NCBI RefSeq assembly: GCF_014897815.1 | Contig: NZ_JABUZG010000046.1 | Span: 1 to 64,000 of the forward strand | Direction of reading: 5' to 3' | DNA: 64,000 nucleotides | Source: Psychrobacter sp. PG1 | GTDB lineage: Bacteria; Pseudomonadota; Gammaproteobacteria; Pseudomonadales; Moraxellaceae | Shown: piece by piece, positions 45,802 through 55,766 of the stretch | How the letters are laid out: each line of letters starts with the position of its first letter | Numbering within the stretch: the first letter of the stretch is position 1 | Notes under the pieces: model-generated | Told to the model about the DNA's origin: nothing | Databases searched by the model: none | Seen by the model: the letters and a program-made list of their open reading frames with translations, nothing else | Position numbers and translations under genes: made by a program

Positions 45802-47094
45802 TTACTGAACAACCATATCTTTAGTTTGTTCAACAGTCATTGTTTTGTCACCAGTGATGATGGCATAAACACGACGGTTCATAGCACGACCTTCTTCAGT
45901 GTCGTTTGGAGCGATTGGTTGGTCATAACCATAGCCAACTGTTGATATACGGTTTGGAGCAATACCGAATTCGTTAGTCAACATAGATTTAACAGCAACG
46001 GCACGGGCTTCAGATAAACGTTGGTTATAACGTGCTGAAGGACCAGTTTTAGAAGCATGACCTTCGATACGTGCTGTAGAGTTAGGATACTCGCGCATCT
46101 TCTCTGCTACTTTAGCGATTTCAGGTTGATACTGTGATTTGATCGTTGATTTATCGTTATCAAAGAATACACGTAGTTCCATTTTCAGCTCATCAGTAAT
46201 ATCTACTGGTACTGGGCAACCGCGCTCATCTACTACGACATTCATAGGAGTGCCTGGGCATGCATCGATGCTATCAGGTACGCCATCGCCATCAGAATCA
46301 AGATCAGATTCAACTACGACTACTGGAGTAGTATCGATAACTGGCTCTTGCATTGGTGGTACTGCTACTGTAGGAGCTAAATGGCCACCAAGTACAACTT
46401 CTAGACCGGCCAAAGCCATGCCTTCCCACCAGTTGTTATCAAAGTTATGAATCGCACGAGCTTCACCACGTAGGCTTAAAGCGTCGTTGATACGATACAT
46501 AGCACCTAGACCTAGGTTACCAATAGTATCTTTAGACTCTGCAACTTCAGTACCAGCAGTAGTAGGATTCGTCTCACCAGTTTTAGTGTAAGTTTCTTGG
46601 TTTTCTACTTTAATCTTAGATTGACCAGCACCAACCAATACATATGGCTTGAATGCGCTATCAGTATAACCAGTAAATTCTTCAGTACCGATTAAGAAGT
46701 TACCAGAAAGCATGGTTTGTTCTACGTCAAAGCGGTTAACACCAGCTTTTGCAGAATCTTCAGAAGCTTCGCCGTTTGCATTTGATACACCATACTCTAC
46801 TTGGAACTGAGTAGAAGGAGTTAGTTCGATACCTAGTGCAGCACCAGTGTATAAGCTGCTTTCTTTAGCTACGCCACCATTGTCATTACCACGACCATCA
46901 GCATTAGCCATAGGGTCGCCATTGACATTCTCATACAAATTTTTACCAGTTTTCAAAATTTCGCGTTGCTCGTCATGAGCTTCGCCAGTGTAATGATAAC
47001 CTAGTAACAATGGGCTAATAGTTACGCCAGCATTAGCTGCTAAAGGTGCAGCTGCTACAGCAACCAGAGCTAGAGCAATTTTATTCAATTTCAT
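45802..47094 (-). CDS. OmpA/OprF-like outer-membrane porin
   Basis: 430 residues: signal peptide (about 1-22), an N-terminal beta-barrel of about 200 residues, a Pro/Val linker, a calcium-binding TSP3-like segment (DLDSDGDGVPDSIDACPGTP), and a C-terminal OmpA peptidoglycan-binding domain (FFDNDKSTIKSQYQPEI, ARIEGHASKTGPSARYNQRLSEARA, GYGYDQPIAPN) with the conserved Asp and Arg that bind diaminopimelate. It probably anchors the outer membrane to the wall and may be an abundant porin. A strong GGAGGAAG ribosome-binding site precedes the ATG. OprF-like rather than OmpA-like in architecture. Confidence 0.92.
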   Translation of the reverse strand: MKLNKIALALVAVAAAPLAANAGVTISPLLLGYHYTGEAHDEQREILKTGKNLYENVNGDPMANADGRGNDNGGVAKESSLYTGAALGIELTPSTQFQVEYGVSNANGEASEDSAKAGVNRFDVEQTMLSGNFLIGTEEFTGYTDSAFKPYVLVGAGQSKIKVENQETYTKTGETNPTTAGTEVAESKDTIGNLGLGAMYRINDALSLRGEARAIHNFDNNWWEGMALAGLEVVLGGHLAPTVAVPPMQEPVIDTTPVVVVESDLDSDGDGVPDSIDACPGTPMNVVVDERGCPVPVDITDELKMELRVFFDNDKSTIKSQYQPEIAKVAEKMREYPNSTARIEGHASKTGPSARYNQRLSEARAVAVKSMLTNEFGIAPNRISTVGYGYDQPIAPNDTEEGRAMNRRVYAIITGDKTMTVEQTKDMVVQ

Positions 47095-47654
47095 GGACTT
47101 CCTCCAAAGGATAATTTGAGTGATGCATTAAGCAAAACCGCTTCTCAAGATGCTCTAAAATAGACATCTTTTACGAATTTTAAGTGACAAAGCAAAACCA
47201 ATTAAGGAGTAGCTTAGCGATTATCAATTCAGTTTACAACTTTTTTCGTTAACGAGCTACACATTATTACACGATAATGTCGTAACTAAAACACAATAAC
47301 CAGCTTAAGTTACCTAGAACTAACACACCTTACGCTTTTTATCTTTTGTATGTCAGTTCACAATAGATAGTAAACCTAACAGTATCTATTGTCTGGGCGT
47401 ATTTTAGTACAGTTAGTATTTTTTCTCTATTATTAAAACCAGTCATTCACTAATTGAAACATTTTTTGACAGTAGACATATATTCTGTTTATATTATAGC
47501 ACTCAACATTATTTCATACATCATAAATCTGATCATTACTGCAAAATTTCACGAGCATATTGGCTCGATTTTACGCAATGATTGGATTGAATAACATTTA
47601 AAGAAGCGAGACTGTTTTATTGAACTAAACTACTTATTATAGGTAACAAGCCTC
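47095..47654. other. Divergent intergenic region between the OmpA-like and pseudopilin genes
   Basis: 560 AT-rich bases. A strong rightward promoter sits at 47466-47495. The OmpA-like gene presumably has a long leader within the left part. No gene recognised. Confidence 0.5.
47466..47495 (+). promoter_or_regulatory. Sigma-70-type promoter for the pseudopilin gene
   Basis: Perfect -35 TTGACA (47466-47471), 18-base spacer, -10 TATATT (47490-47495). The leader to the ATG at 47655 is about 150 bases. Confidence 0.55.
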
Positions 47655-48380
47655 ATGGCATTGCTGCATAAAACATTATCAAGTTATAAAAAGCTCTCAG
47701 CATTTATGTTATGGGTTTTTACTTCAAATAAGCACAGGCTAGCTCAAAGCCGATTGATTCTTTATGTATATCAAAGATATATAGTATCTCTCTATAAAAG
47801 AGCACCTAATACAAACAATAGAACAGACCCAAGCACTGTTAATAGAAATAACAAGGGTTTTACGCTGGTTGAACTTATCGTCACTGTATGTGTATTAGCA
47901 ATTATAGTGATGATCGTAGCCCCAGTCATACGAACACAATTAGCACGTATGGAAGCCAAACGGATTCAAAGTCAGTTAGAGAATTCTCTTGCCTTAGCCA
48001 AGGCTGAGAGTTACATCAGAAGACAGAATGTCATTGTTTGCTTATCTGATACTGGAGGGCGCTGCCATAGAGACAGCGATAAGACGCTTTTGTTATTCAT
48101 AGATAAAAATGACAATAATCACTTTGATGCTCAGGTAGATTCATTAGTCGTTCAGCAGTCTTTAAATCCTAAATACAGTAAGCTAAGTTTACGAGTTGGA
48201 AGTCGACGCCACTACACCAAATTTTGGGGTGATAGTGGTAAACCACGAGGACATTTTGGTCATATAAAATACTGTCCCATCGTTGCTTATAATGAAGCAA
48301 TGTATCTAATATCATTTAACCAAGGAGGTATTATTAAACAAAAACTTAATGAAGATCATCCCACCGAATGTGACGAATAA
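47655..48380 (+). CDS. FimT/GspH-like type IV pseudopilin
   Basis: 241 residues with a prepilin signature, NKGFTLVELIVT, giving cleavage between Gly68 and Phe69 and Glu at +5 (Glu73), followed by a hydrophobic helix and a GspH/FimT-like globular domain. Minor pseudopilins prime pilus assembly, and FimT has a role in DNA uptake in some species. The leader before the cleavage site is very long (67 residues; typical 6-25) and only weakly supported alternative starts (ATG at 47706, TTG at 47754) shorten it. No other pilus genes are near. A Cys pair (CLSDTGGRC) could form a disulfide. Confidence 0.82.
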   Translation: MALLHKTLSSYKKLSAFMLWVFTSNKHRLAQSRLILYVYQRYIVSLYKRAPNTNNRTDPSTVNRNNKGFTLVELIVTVCVLAIIVMIVAPVIRTQLARMEAKRIQSQLENSLALAKAESYIRRQNVIVCLSDTGGRCHRDSDKTLLLFIDKNDNNHFDAQVDSLVVQQSLNPKYSKLSLRVGSRRHYTKFWGDSGKPRGHFGHIKYCPIVAYNEAMYLISFNQGGIIKQKLNEDHPTECDE

Positions 48381-48400
48381 GAAATTACTAATGGCATAAG

Positions 48401-48881
48401 TTACCACTCACATAAATTACCAATGATATTTTTTGATAGCTCTATATACATTGCTTCTTTCATCATAATGACGGCCTGCTCGAGTCCTACAAATACAGCG
48501 TCTGCAATGAATGCATGACCAATATTCAACTCATAAATACCCTCAATTTGTGCGATAGCATTCACATTATCACGTGTCAGACCATGACCTGCATTAATTA
48601 AGAGGTTATTATCACTGCGTCGAGCAGTAGCAACAGCTTGCTTAATTCGTTTCAGCTCAGTATTTTGCATGTTCATATCGGCTACCAAGCTTGCCTCAGC
48701 ATAAGCGCCTGTATGTAAATAATAGCATCAGCGCCGCCTTCTTGCACCAAAGAGCGGTGGCTAAAGGACTTAGATAACTAACCCCACTCACTTAACGTAA
48801 AGTTGCTACGTGATCAATGTTTACACCTAATATAGGTTTTTGCAAAGGGTTGTTAGATGAAGGTAATGAAGCAGTGGTCAT
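48401..48881 (-). pseudogene. pdxJ: Pyridoxine 5'-phosphate synthase remnant
   Basis: Leftward remains of pdxJ, the enzyme making pyridoxine 5'-phosphate from deoxyxylulose phosphate and aminoacetone phosphate. From ATG 48881 the frame reads through PILGVNIDHVATLR and stops at TAA (48794-48792) in place of the next conserved codon. Beyond it GVSYLSPLATAL continues, then a one-base shift gives LVQEGGADAI. A deletion of about 110 codons then joins to HTGAYAEAS in another frame, which stays open to the natural C-terminus (INAGHGLTRDNV, ELNIGHAFIADAV). A stop, a frameshift and an internal deletion together are not a single sequencing error. It ends the lepA-recO cluster where intact pdxJ is expected. 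Confidence 0.92.
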
Positions 48882-48998
48882 AAGATTTTTTTTGATAACG
48901 AAACCCAATCGACTGATCAACGGTACAAGAATATGAAACTTTAGACAGTCTCAGCACCAATCAGATTGGTTATAGCACTTTGAGAGTAGCACTATTAT

Positions 48999-49775
48999 TT
49001 ATTGGTAACGCTGTTGCTGCTGCCATAGTAGGCGGCTTTGCAATGGTTGATAATCCAGTAAATGGTCAATAAGCTGTCGATGGATTTTTGACCAATTATT
49101 TAAGGTTTTGTCAGTAATACCTAACTGCGTCATTGCGATAATATCAGTACCTTTAAAAAAAAATTGCCCCATAGTATTGTCTAAATGCTCAGTCTGTATA
49201 TCATTCTGCAAGACAGGCACTAAACCAACATCAGGTAAAAAACGATAAGAATCGTCAGGCTGAATGATGTTTTCAATACTATCGTGCGTCAATATTAAGC
49301 TAAAACCCAACTCATTGAATAAATGCTGCTCAAATTGGCGCAAGCACAACCGTAATTCGTTGGCGCTCAAAGGTCGTCTAAGCTGAGACAGACTGTCCTG
49401 GTAATGTAGCCATAATACTAGCATTGGGTCTTCGGTCGACAACAACCGCCATAGTATTTCGTTTAAATACAACGCTGCATATTGATGTTGACCTGTAATA
49501 TTTTCGTAGGGCAGTGTTTCTACAACAGTGGCAATGCCATCATCTTTTGCTATGCCTATTTGAGTTGTGTGTTGCGATGCAATACTGATCTGACTAAACG
49601 TTTTTAAATCGCGTTTACCAGTGGCAAAGAGCTGCAATGGCATGAACAATGGCGCGCCTTTTTTCCCAATACCATGGATCACGCCATGTTGCTGAGAAAA
49701 AAGATAATATAAGGCACGCTTTTCTTGATAAGGACGCTGATGCAATAAATAACCGATTAACGCTTCATTGCGCAT
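48999..49775 (-). CDS. recO: DNA repair protein RecO
   Basis: Recombination mediator that, with RecR, loads RecA on SSB-coated single strands. 258 residues (E. coli 242). N-terminal OB-fold start MRNEALIGYLLHQRPYQEKRALYYLFS and the helical C-terminal domain LCLRQFEQHLFNELGFSLIL are clear. The zinc-finger cysteines of some RecO proteins are absent, as in gammaproteobacteria. AGGTGATAAAAA precedes the ATG. In the canonical cluster it is followed by pdxJ, which is ruined here. Confidence 0.93.
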   Translation of the reverse strand: MRNEALIGYLLHQRPYQEKRALYYLFSQQHGVIHGIGKKGAPLFMPLQLFATGKRDLKTFSQISIASQHTTQIGIAKDDGIATVVETLPYENITGQHQYAALYLNEILWRLLSTEDPMLVLWLHYQDSLSQLRRPLSANELRLCLRQFEQHLFNELGFSLILTHDSIENIIQPDDSYRFLPDVGLVPVLQNDIQTEHLDNTMGQFFFKGTDIIAMTQLGITDKTLNNWSKIHRQLIDHLLDYQPLQSRLLWQQQQRYQ

Positions 49776-49831
49776 TTTTTATCACCTCAGCATCAAAACC
49801 ATAGAAAAGTGATTCAAGCGCTATTCTTCAA

Positions 49832-50944
49832 TCAATATCCTAAGCTAGTCAATGCACGTTCGTCATCAGACCAGCCACGTTTCACTTTCACCCACAGTGT
49901 CAGCATGATTTTTTTATCAAACAACTGCTCCATATCTTTACGAGCATCCATACCCACTTGCTTAATACGCTGACCTTTATCACCAATTACAATGGCTTTT
50001 TGACCACTACGTTCAACATAAATAGTCGCATCGATGAAAGTACAAGCCTTACGTGGACGCCCTGTCTTTGGATCGGTGTGCGCAGGCTCATCTTTGAACC
50101 CATCAATCTGTACAGTTAAGTCATATGGCACTTCGTCACCAGCGCTACGCATGATTTTTTCGCGGATAATTTCACTGGCCAAAAATCGTTCTGAGCGGTC
50201 AGTAATTTGCTCGGTATCATAGATAGGAGCAGCAATAGGCAGGTGTGAAGCAATCACTTCTTGTAGACGATCTAGGTTTTGGTTTTTTAAGGCAGATACT
50301 GGTACGATATCGGCAAAATCAAAACTGTCATTAAACGTCTCAATCAACGGCAACACGCTGCCTTTATCTTTTAAGGTATCAGATTTGTTAATAACCAATA
50401 CCACATTTAAATTGGTGTCGCCAAGCTTTTGTAGAACTAACAAATCATCATCACGCCATTGATCTGAATCAACAACGAATAATACCAAATCAACATCTAC
50501 TAATGCAGATACCGCAGCTTTATTCATACGCTCATTAATAGCACGTACTTCATTGCGATGAATACCCGGCGTGTCAACGAATACTGCCTGCATCTCATGA
50601 TTTGACAAAATACCGTGGATACGGTGACGAGTCGTTTGCGGCTTACGTGATGTAATAGACAGCTTTTGACCCAATAAGTGATTCATCAAAGTCGATTTAC
50701 CAACGTTTGGACGTCCAACGATCGCGACATAACCTGCTTTAAAATCATCAGCAATACCTGCATGGCTACTAGGGGCAAAGAATTCTTCAATTGCCATATC
50801 GTTGTCTAAAGTAATATCTTCTGCTTGATTGATACCATCGTTAGTAGTATCGATATTATCTTGGTTTTGATTCAATTCTGTGTTTTCGGTCATATTTTTG
50901 GCATTATCTTCATCGTTGGATGGCAAGTCAGTACGATTGCTCAT
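49832..50944 (-). CDS. era: GTPase Era
   Basis: Essential GTPase for 16S rRNA maturation and 30S assembly. 370 residues, about 70 longer than E. coli Era (301) owing to an acidic Asn/Asp/Glu-rich N-terminal extension. G1 GRPNVGKSTL, G2 region RKPQTTRHRIHGIL, G3 VDTPGIHRNE, G4 NKSD, and a KH domain (AIVIGDKGQRIKQVGMDARKDMEQL) ending in the WSDDERALTSLGY tail. Part of the lepA-lepB-rnc-era-recO cluster. Confidence 0.97.
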   Translation of the reverse strand: MSNRTDLPSNDEDNAKNMTENTELNQNQDNIDTTNDGINQAEDITLDNDMAIEEFFAPSSHAGIADDFKAGYVAIVGRPNVGKSTLMNHLLGQKLSITSRKPQTTRHRIHGILSNHEMQAVFVDTPGIHRNEVRAINERMNKAAVSALVDVDLVLFVVDSDQWRDDDLLVLQKLGDTNLNVVLVINKSDTLKDKGSVLPLIETFNDSFDFADIVPVSALKNQNLDRLQEVIASHLPIAAPIYDTEQITDRSERFLASEIIREKIMRSAGDEVPYDLTVQIDGFKDEPAHTDPKTGRPRKACTFIDATIYVERSGQKAIVIGDKGQRIKQVGMDARKDMEQLFDKKIMLTLWVKVKRGWSDDERALTSLGY

Positions 50945-51158
50945 AGGTTAATCCTATAGAATTTATACCCAGTTAAATGGTGCTTAATGATTTATTGGCT
51001 GTATTAGCACTAAAAAAGCAAAACCATTATCGGCTGGGAAATATTTAAGGTTTTGAAATGTGTGACGTTTACGCTAATTCAAATAAACGACTCTTAAAAC
51101 GTCACTTAACATATATTGTCAAAAAAAGTGGTATGTGCGATCCATAGGTTAATCCTAG

Positions 51159-51956
51159 TTAGGATCGCTTTTTAGCTGAGCTCGGCAGTTTATGCAATTG
51201 GTTAATCATTAGTTCTGCTGCTTTTTGTTCAGCGATACGGCGGCTCTCACCAGATTCAGTAATATCAACACAGTTATTGATATTAACATGGCAACGTACA
51301 ACAAAAATTTGATGCGGCGCGTTACCACGTGTTTCCATCAGCTCATAATGTGGCAGATCAAACTGCTTAGATTGTAGCCACTCTTGCAATCGACTCTTGG
51401 CATCTTTTAACGCTTTTTGGTCATTAACGTTGTCAATCAAATCACCATACCATGAGAGAACACAATCGCGAGTAATATCCAAATCTTGGCTGTCTAAATA
51501 AATAGCACCAATCAAAGACTCCACGGCATCAGCCAATATAGAAGCGCGATTGCGCCCACCACCTTTACGCTCACCTATCCCTAATATCAGATGATTAGAG
51601 AGCTCTAAGTTTTGCGCAATGATGACCAATGATTCTTGACGTACCAAGGTGGCACGCATACGAGTCAAGCGACCCTCATTTTGGCTAGGATAGCGATGAT
51701 ATAAAGCCTCACCCACAATCATTCCTAACAGAGCGTCTCCTAAAAACTCTAAACGCTCATAATTTTTTTTGCTATCAAATGAGCGGTGTGTCAACGCAAG
51801 TTTGGGAAGACTCAAGTCCTTAAACACATAGCCTAACTTGCGTGTTAATACGGCTAATTGTTGAATAAATTCTGAGCTAACAATCAGCGTGTCGACAGAC
51901 GTGCTATTTTGTTGAGGAGTAGGAATCGCTTGGGAATGCTGCAAAGTTGGTTTCAT
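51159..51956 (-). CDS. rnc: Ribonuclease III
   Basis: Double-strand-specific endoribonuclease for rRNA and mRNA processing. 265 residues (E. coli 226) with a 35-residue N-terminal extension. Signature NYERLEFLGDALLGMIV, the second metal cluster ILADAVESLIGAIYLD (Asp and Glu), and a C-terminal dsRBD (DAKSRLQEWLQSK...GESRRIAEQKAAELMI). ATG at 51956. Confidence 0.97.
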   Translation of the reverse strand: MKPTLQHSQAIPTPQQNSTSVDTLIVSSEFIQQLAVLTRKLGYVFKDLSLPKLALTHRSFDSKKNYERLEFLGDALLGMIVGEALYHRYPSQNEGRLTRMRATLVRQESLVIIAQNLELSNHLILGIGERKGGGRNRASILADAVESLIGAIYLDSQDLDITRDCVLSWYGDLIDNVNDQKALKDAKSRLQEWLQSKQFDLPHYELMETRGNAPHQIFVVRCHVNINNCVDITESGESRRIAEQKAAELMINQLHKLPSSAKKRS

Positions 51957-52076
51957 GCGTGGCTTGTGGTTATCCCTTCTGTTTTACTGATTTGGTTAGT
52001 AATAGTATGGATTAATAAATATTATAAAAACATTTAGATATTAAAAAGTTTAAGAATGATCTAACACTCTTTTTAG

Positions 52077-52469
52077 TTACTCTGCTGTTGTCATATCGAT
52101 ATCACCTTCGAAGCGATTAACGATATCAACATTACCAAAGAAATTGTTGGTGACTGCATATTCTTTACGAATAGCCAATTGTCCCGTCTTTTTATCAATA
52201 AAAGTAAATACGTCTTCCGCCTGAGTATCATAATCAGCATTAATAGATAACTGTCTATTAACACGCTCGACAAACTGTTTGGCCGTCTCATTATTATTAT
52301 TTGCCTCCTTAAGCTGTGCGCTTAAGGTCTTGGTCAATTGATAATCACCAATCTGAGCAGGTATGATAGCAACCATCAATTTGGCAGCAACTCCTAACAC
52401 AAGAATAATTAAAACGATACTCGTTACGCTAGCACCACGCTGTGTGGCGATTCCAGATAATTGCTGCAC
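52077..52469 (-). CDS. DUF4845-family membrane protein
   Basis: 130 residues with one N-terminal membrane helix (SIVLIILVLGVAAKLMVAII) preceded by QRGAS, a pilin-like start lacking a processing glycine-phenylalanine. The periplasmic part is hydrophilic. It belongs to the DUF4845 group habitually found between lepB and rnc in Pseudomonadales and relatives. Function unknown; the conserved place suggests a link with signal peptidase or with RNase III expression. Confidence 0.82.
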   Translation of the reverse strand: MQQLSGIATQRGASVTSIVLIILVLGVAAKLMVAIIPAQIGDYQLTKTLSAQLKEANNNNETAKQFVERVNRQLSINADYDTQAEDVFTFIDKKTGQLAIRKEYAVTNNFFGNVDIVNRFEGDIDMTTAE

Positions 52470-52614
52470 TATGATATCCCTCTACTGGTAAACAACTATT
52501 TTTAGGAGCTACCGAAATACTAGGTAGCCATTTATTAGATAGCAACAATATTAGCATAAAACTATTATCGATAAATCAACCAATAGAGCATCTCATAATC
52601 TTAATTACATAATC

Positions 52615-53517
52615 TTAATCAATAGTACCATTGCGTTCAAAGGTTGGTAAATTAAGTCCGGGTGGCTTATGCATCCAGATATAAACCGCTTTACCCGCTA
52701 AATTCTCATCAGGAACAAATCCCCAAAACCGACCATCAGCACTACGATCGCGGTTATCGCCCATCACAAAATACTGACCTTTTGGAACGCTAATACGCCA
52801 TTTAGTACCTGCTGAGCTAACCACTTCTGGCGATTGCTGCTGCAAAAATGGTGCATATTGAGAACTATTCATACCATTCAAGTAACGAACAAGATGCTTG
52901 TTTTCACCTTGTGTTTCCTGAAAGTATTGCGCCTCACCCTCTTCTTGCTCACCCATCGCTGCCGCACTGTCTTCGGTCAGTACTTGCCCTGGACCAATTT
53001 GTCCTGGTAAATAAAGCTGTGAGGTCAACTCAGGGTTTGCCGCAAAATCGACAGGCTTAGTGTCAACTGGGATATCATTGATAGAAAGTATTCCTTGATC
53101 ATAACTAACAGTATCACCAGGCAAACCAATGACACGCTTGATATAATAAATACTTGGGTTTTTAGGATAGCGGAATACCGCCACATCACCATGCTTAGGC
53201 GCGCCCGTATCCAGCACTTTGTTATACGTCAGCGGTAGGCGCACCCCGTAGGCATACTTATTAACCGCAATAAAATCGCCCGTATATAATGTCGGCACCA
53301 TAGAAGATGAGGGAATATTAAAAGGCTCAATCAAAAACGAGCGTACTATTAACACCACTGCCAATACGGGGAAAAAATCATAAGCCCAGCGTACCAAGAG
53401 ACTTTCTTGACCACGCCCGCGAGTTTTACGTTGTTTCAGGGTCAGCTTATCTAATAGCCAAATAATACCCAAACCAATGGTTAATGGTACTAAAATTAAA
53501 TTAAAATCGAAATCCAT
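52615..53517 (-). CDS. lepB: Signal peptidase I
   Basis: Inner-membrane serine protease that removes signal peptides from exported proteins. 300 residues, two N-terminal membrane helices. Catalytic Ser in NIPSSSMVPTLYTGD, catalytic Lys in IYYIKRVIGLPGD, and the family box MGDNRDRSADGRFWGFVP. The ATG at 53517 has AGG nine bases upstream; a TTG two codons earlier is rejected. Follows lepA by about 100 bases. Confidence 0.96.
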   Translation of the reverse strand: MDFDFNLILVPLTIGLGIIWLLDKLTLKQRKTRGRGQESLLVRWAYDFFPVLAVVLIVRSFLIEPFNIPSSSMVPTLYTGDFIAVNKYAYGVRLPLTYNKVLDTGAPKHGDVAVFRYPKNPSIYYIKRVIGLPGDTVSYDQGILSINDIPVDTKPVDFAANPELTSQLYLPGQIGPGQVLTEDSAAAMGEQEEGEAQYFQETQGENKHLVRYLNGMNSSQYAPFLQQQSPEVVSSAGTKWRISVPKGQYFVMGDNRDRSADGRFWGFVPDENLAGKAVYIWMHKPPGLNLPTFERNGTID

Positions 53518-53620
53518 ACTCAATTGCCTATTAACGAGCGACTTATCTGGCTATCTATACTATCAACTGCGCCACTAATTACACTAACAAAACTATCGTT
53601 GACCCGCAATTAGTAATGGC

Positions 53621-55417
53621 TTATTCAACCTGCAATACCGCTAAGAAGGCTTCTTGTGGAATCTCCACATTACCGACTTGCTTCATACGTTTTTTGCCGG
53701 CTTTTTGCTTAGACAATAGCTTTTTCTTACGCGACACATCACCGCCATAACACTTAGCCAAGACGTCTTTACGCATGGCTTTCACTGTACTACGGCCGAT
53801 AATTTGACTACCAATTGCCGCCTGAATTGCCACATCAAACATCTGACGCGGAATCAACTCTTTCATCTTAGTCACCAATGCATTACCACGATAGCGTGAT
53901 TGGGTTTCATGCACAATCATAGCCAAAGCATCAACTTTTTCGCCGTTAATCAGTACATCCACTTTGACCAGCTTATCGACTTGGTACCGTTCAAAGTTAT
54001 AATCCAGTGAGGCAAATCCGCGTGAAACTGACTTTAGACGATCGAAGAAATCCATGACCACCTCGCCCATCGGAATATCAAAGATCAGCTGTACTTGACG
54101 ACCCATAAAGCGCATATCAACTTGTACGCCACGACGCTCGATACAAAGCGTCATGACATTACCTAAGTAATCTTGCGGTACTAAAATCTGACAGCGGGCA
54201 ATGGGCTCACGGAACTCTTCAATATTATTCGGCTCAGGGAGTCTTGATGGATTATCAACATACATGATATCGCCATTTTTCTTGACGATCTCGTAGATAA
54301 CGGATGGCGCAGTAGTAATCAAATCCAAGTCATATTCACGCTCTAAACGCTCTTGGATAATCTCCATGTGCAGCATACCAAGGAAACCACAACGGAAACC
54401 AAAGCCTAGTGCATCTGAGGTATCAGGCTCAAAAAACAATGACGCATCATTGATTTGTAGCTTTTGTAGCGCTTCACGGAATTTTTCAAAATCAGTAGAA
54501 TCAACAGGGAACATACCGGCATAGACTTGCGGCGTAATCTGTTTAAAACCTGGAATACGCTCAACGTCTGGCGTTTTGGCGTGGGTAATCGTATCACCCA
54601 CTGGCGCGCCAGCGATATCTTTGATACCAGCAATAATGAAACCGACTTCACCCGCTTCCAAGATACCCGTATCGACAGGCTTGGGCGTAAAGACACCGAT
54701 CGAGCCGACTAAATGCGATTCTTTGGTTGATTTAATATAAAGCTTATCACCTTTTCGGATAGTACCTTCACGTACCCGAACTAAAGACACAACGCCTAGA
54801 TAGTTATCAAACCAAGAGTCAATAATCAATGCTTGTAGGGGTGCATCACGATCACCAGTCGGTGCAGGGATAAATTCAACCAATGCTTCTAGCAGTTTAT
54901 CGACACCTAAACCCGATTTAGCAGAAACTCGTGGTGCATCAACAGCGTCAATCCCAATGATGTCTTCAATCTCTTGAATGACGCGTTCTGGCTCGACTTG
55001 TGGCAAATCAATTTTATTTAGTACCGCCATGACTTCTAGACCCTGATCAACGGCAGTATAGCAGTTAGCCACGGACTGAGCTTCCACCCCTTGCGCGGCA
55101 TCAACGACCAATAGCGCCCCTTCACAAGCGGCTAGTGAACGCGATACTTCATAAGAAAAATCAACGTGTCCTGGGGTATCGATAAAGTTGAGCTGATAGC
55201 GCTCACCATTAGGATGATCGTAGAATAAGGTTACCGACTGCGCTTTAATGGTGATACCGCGCTCACGCTCAATATCCATGGAGTCAAGTACTTGCGCCTG
55301 CATCTCGCGATCTTGCAAGGCACCGCACATTTGAATAAAACGATCAGCAAGCGTCGACTTGCCATGATCAATGTGGGCAATGATTGAAAAGTTACGAATA
55401 TTTGCTAATGCAGTCAC
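53621..55417 (-). CDS. lepA: Elongation factor 4 (LepA)
   Basis: Translational GTPase that back-translocates or assists initiation. 598 residues, same as E. coli (599). G1 [15 protein letters not shown]2 [11 protein letters not shown]3 [17 protein letters not shown]4 NKIDLPQ, and the LepA-specific C-terminal domain ([30 protein letters not shown]). ATG at 55417 with a promoter 30-60 bases upstream. It heads the lepA-lepB-DUF4845-rnc-era-recO series. Confidence 0.98.
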   Translation of the reverse strand: MTALANIRNFSIIAHIDHGKSTLADRFIQMCGALQDREMQAQVLDSMDIERERGITIKAQSVTLFYDHPNGERYQLNFIDTPGHVDFSYEVSRSLAACEGALLVVDAAQGVEAQSVANCYTAVDQGLEVMAVLNKIDLPQVEPERVIQEIEDIIGIDAVDAPRVSAKSGLGVDKLLEALVEFIPAPTGDRDAPLQALIIDSWFDNYLGVVSLVRVREGTIRKGDKLYIKSTKESHLVGSIGVFTPKPVDTGILEAGEVGFIIAGIKDIAGAPVGDTITHAKTPDVERIPGFKQITPQVYAGMFPVDSTDFEKFREALQKLQINDASLFFEPDTSDALGFGFRCGFLGMLHMEIIQERLEREYDLDLITTAPSVIYEIVKKNGDIMYVDNPSRLPEPNNIEEFREPIARCQILVPQDYLGNVMTLCIERRGVQVDMRFMGRQVQLIFDIPMGEVVMDFFDRLKSVSRGFASLDYNFERYQVDKLVKVDVLINGEKVDALAMIVHETQSRYRGNALVTKMKELIPRQMFDVAIQAAIGSQIIGRSTVKAMRKDVLAKCYGGDVSRKKKLLSKQKAGKKRMKQVGNVEIPQEAFLAVLQVE

Positions 55418-55766
55418 AAAGCGCCTACTAAATTAAGGGTGATAGAATAATAAAATCAAGAAATAAATGCTGTCAGGCGCAACCGCTAAAATAGCTGTCC
55501 ATCGTTAAAGAGAAAATAATTAGAATCAGCTTATTTGCCAATATTATCATCTCCAATCAACCGCTCAGGACGTCAACTCTTACGCGCAGGCATGAAAGAG
55601 TATTCTAGCAGTTTTCTACCATAAAGTAAGGCGATTTTATTAGCAGAAGGATGATTTACAAGTGAAGTTACGAGCGGATAACTGTACAGATAGAAAACGG
55701 GCGGCTTGATAGCACCTTACTTACTTCGACAAGACTCATGCTAACTGGATATGAACAATCAATAAT
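55418..55766. other. Intergenic region between lepA and kpsS
   Basis: 349 bases with the lepA promoter at its left end. No terminator for the leftward capsule operon is visible, so some read-through into lepA is possible. Confidence 0.5.
55447..55476 (-). promoter_or_regulatory. Sigma-70-type promoter of lepA
   Basis: On the minus strand -35 CTGACA (55476-55471), 18-base spacer, -10 TATTAT (55452-55447), leaving a leader of about 25 bases. Confidence 0.55.

Noticed and set aside
48401-48688. Independent 95-residue small protein gene
   Set aside because: Its translation is the C-terminal third of PdxJ, and the DNA just upstream holds the matching N-terminal remnants in other frames.
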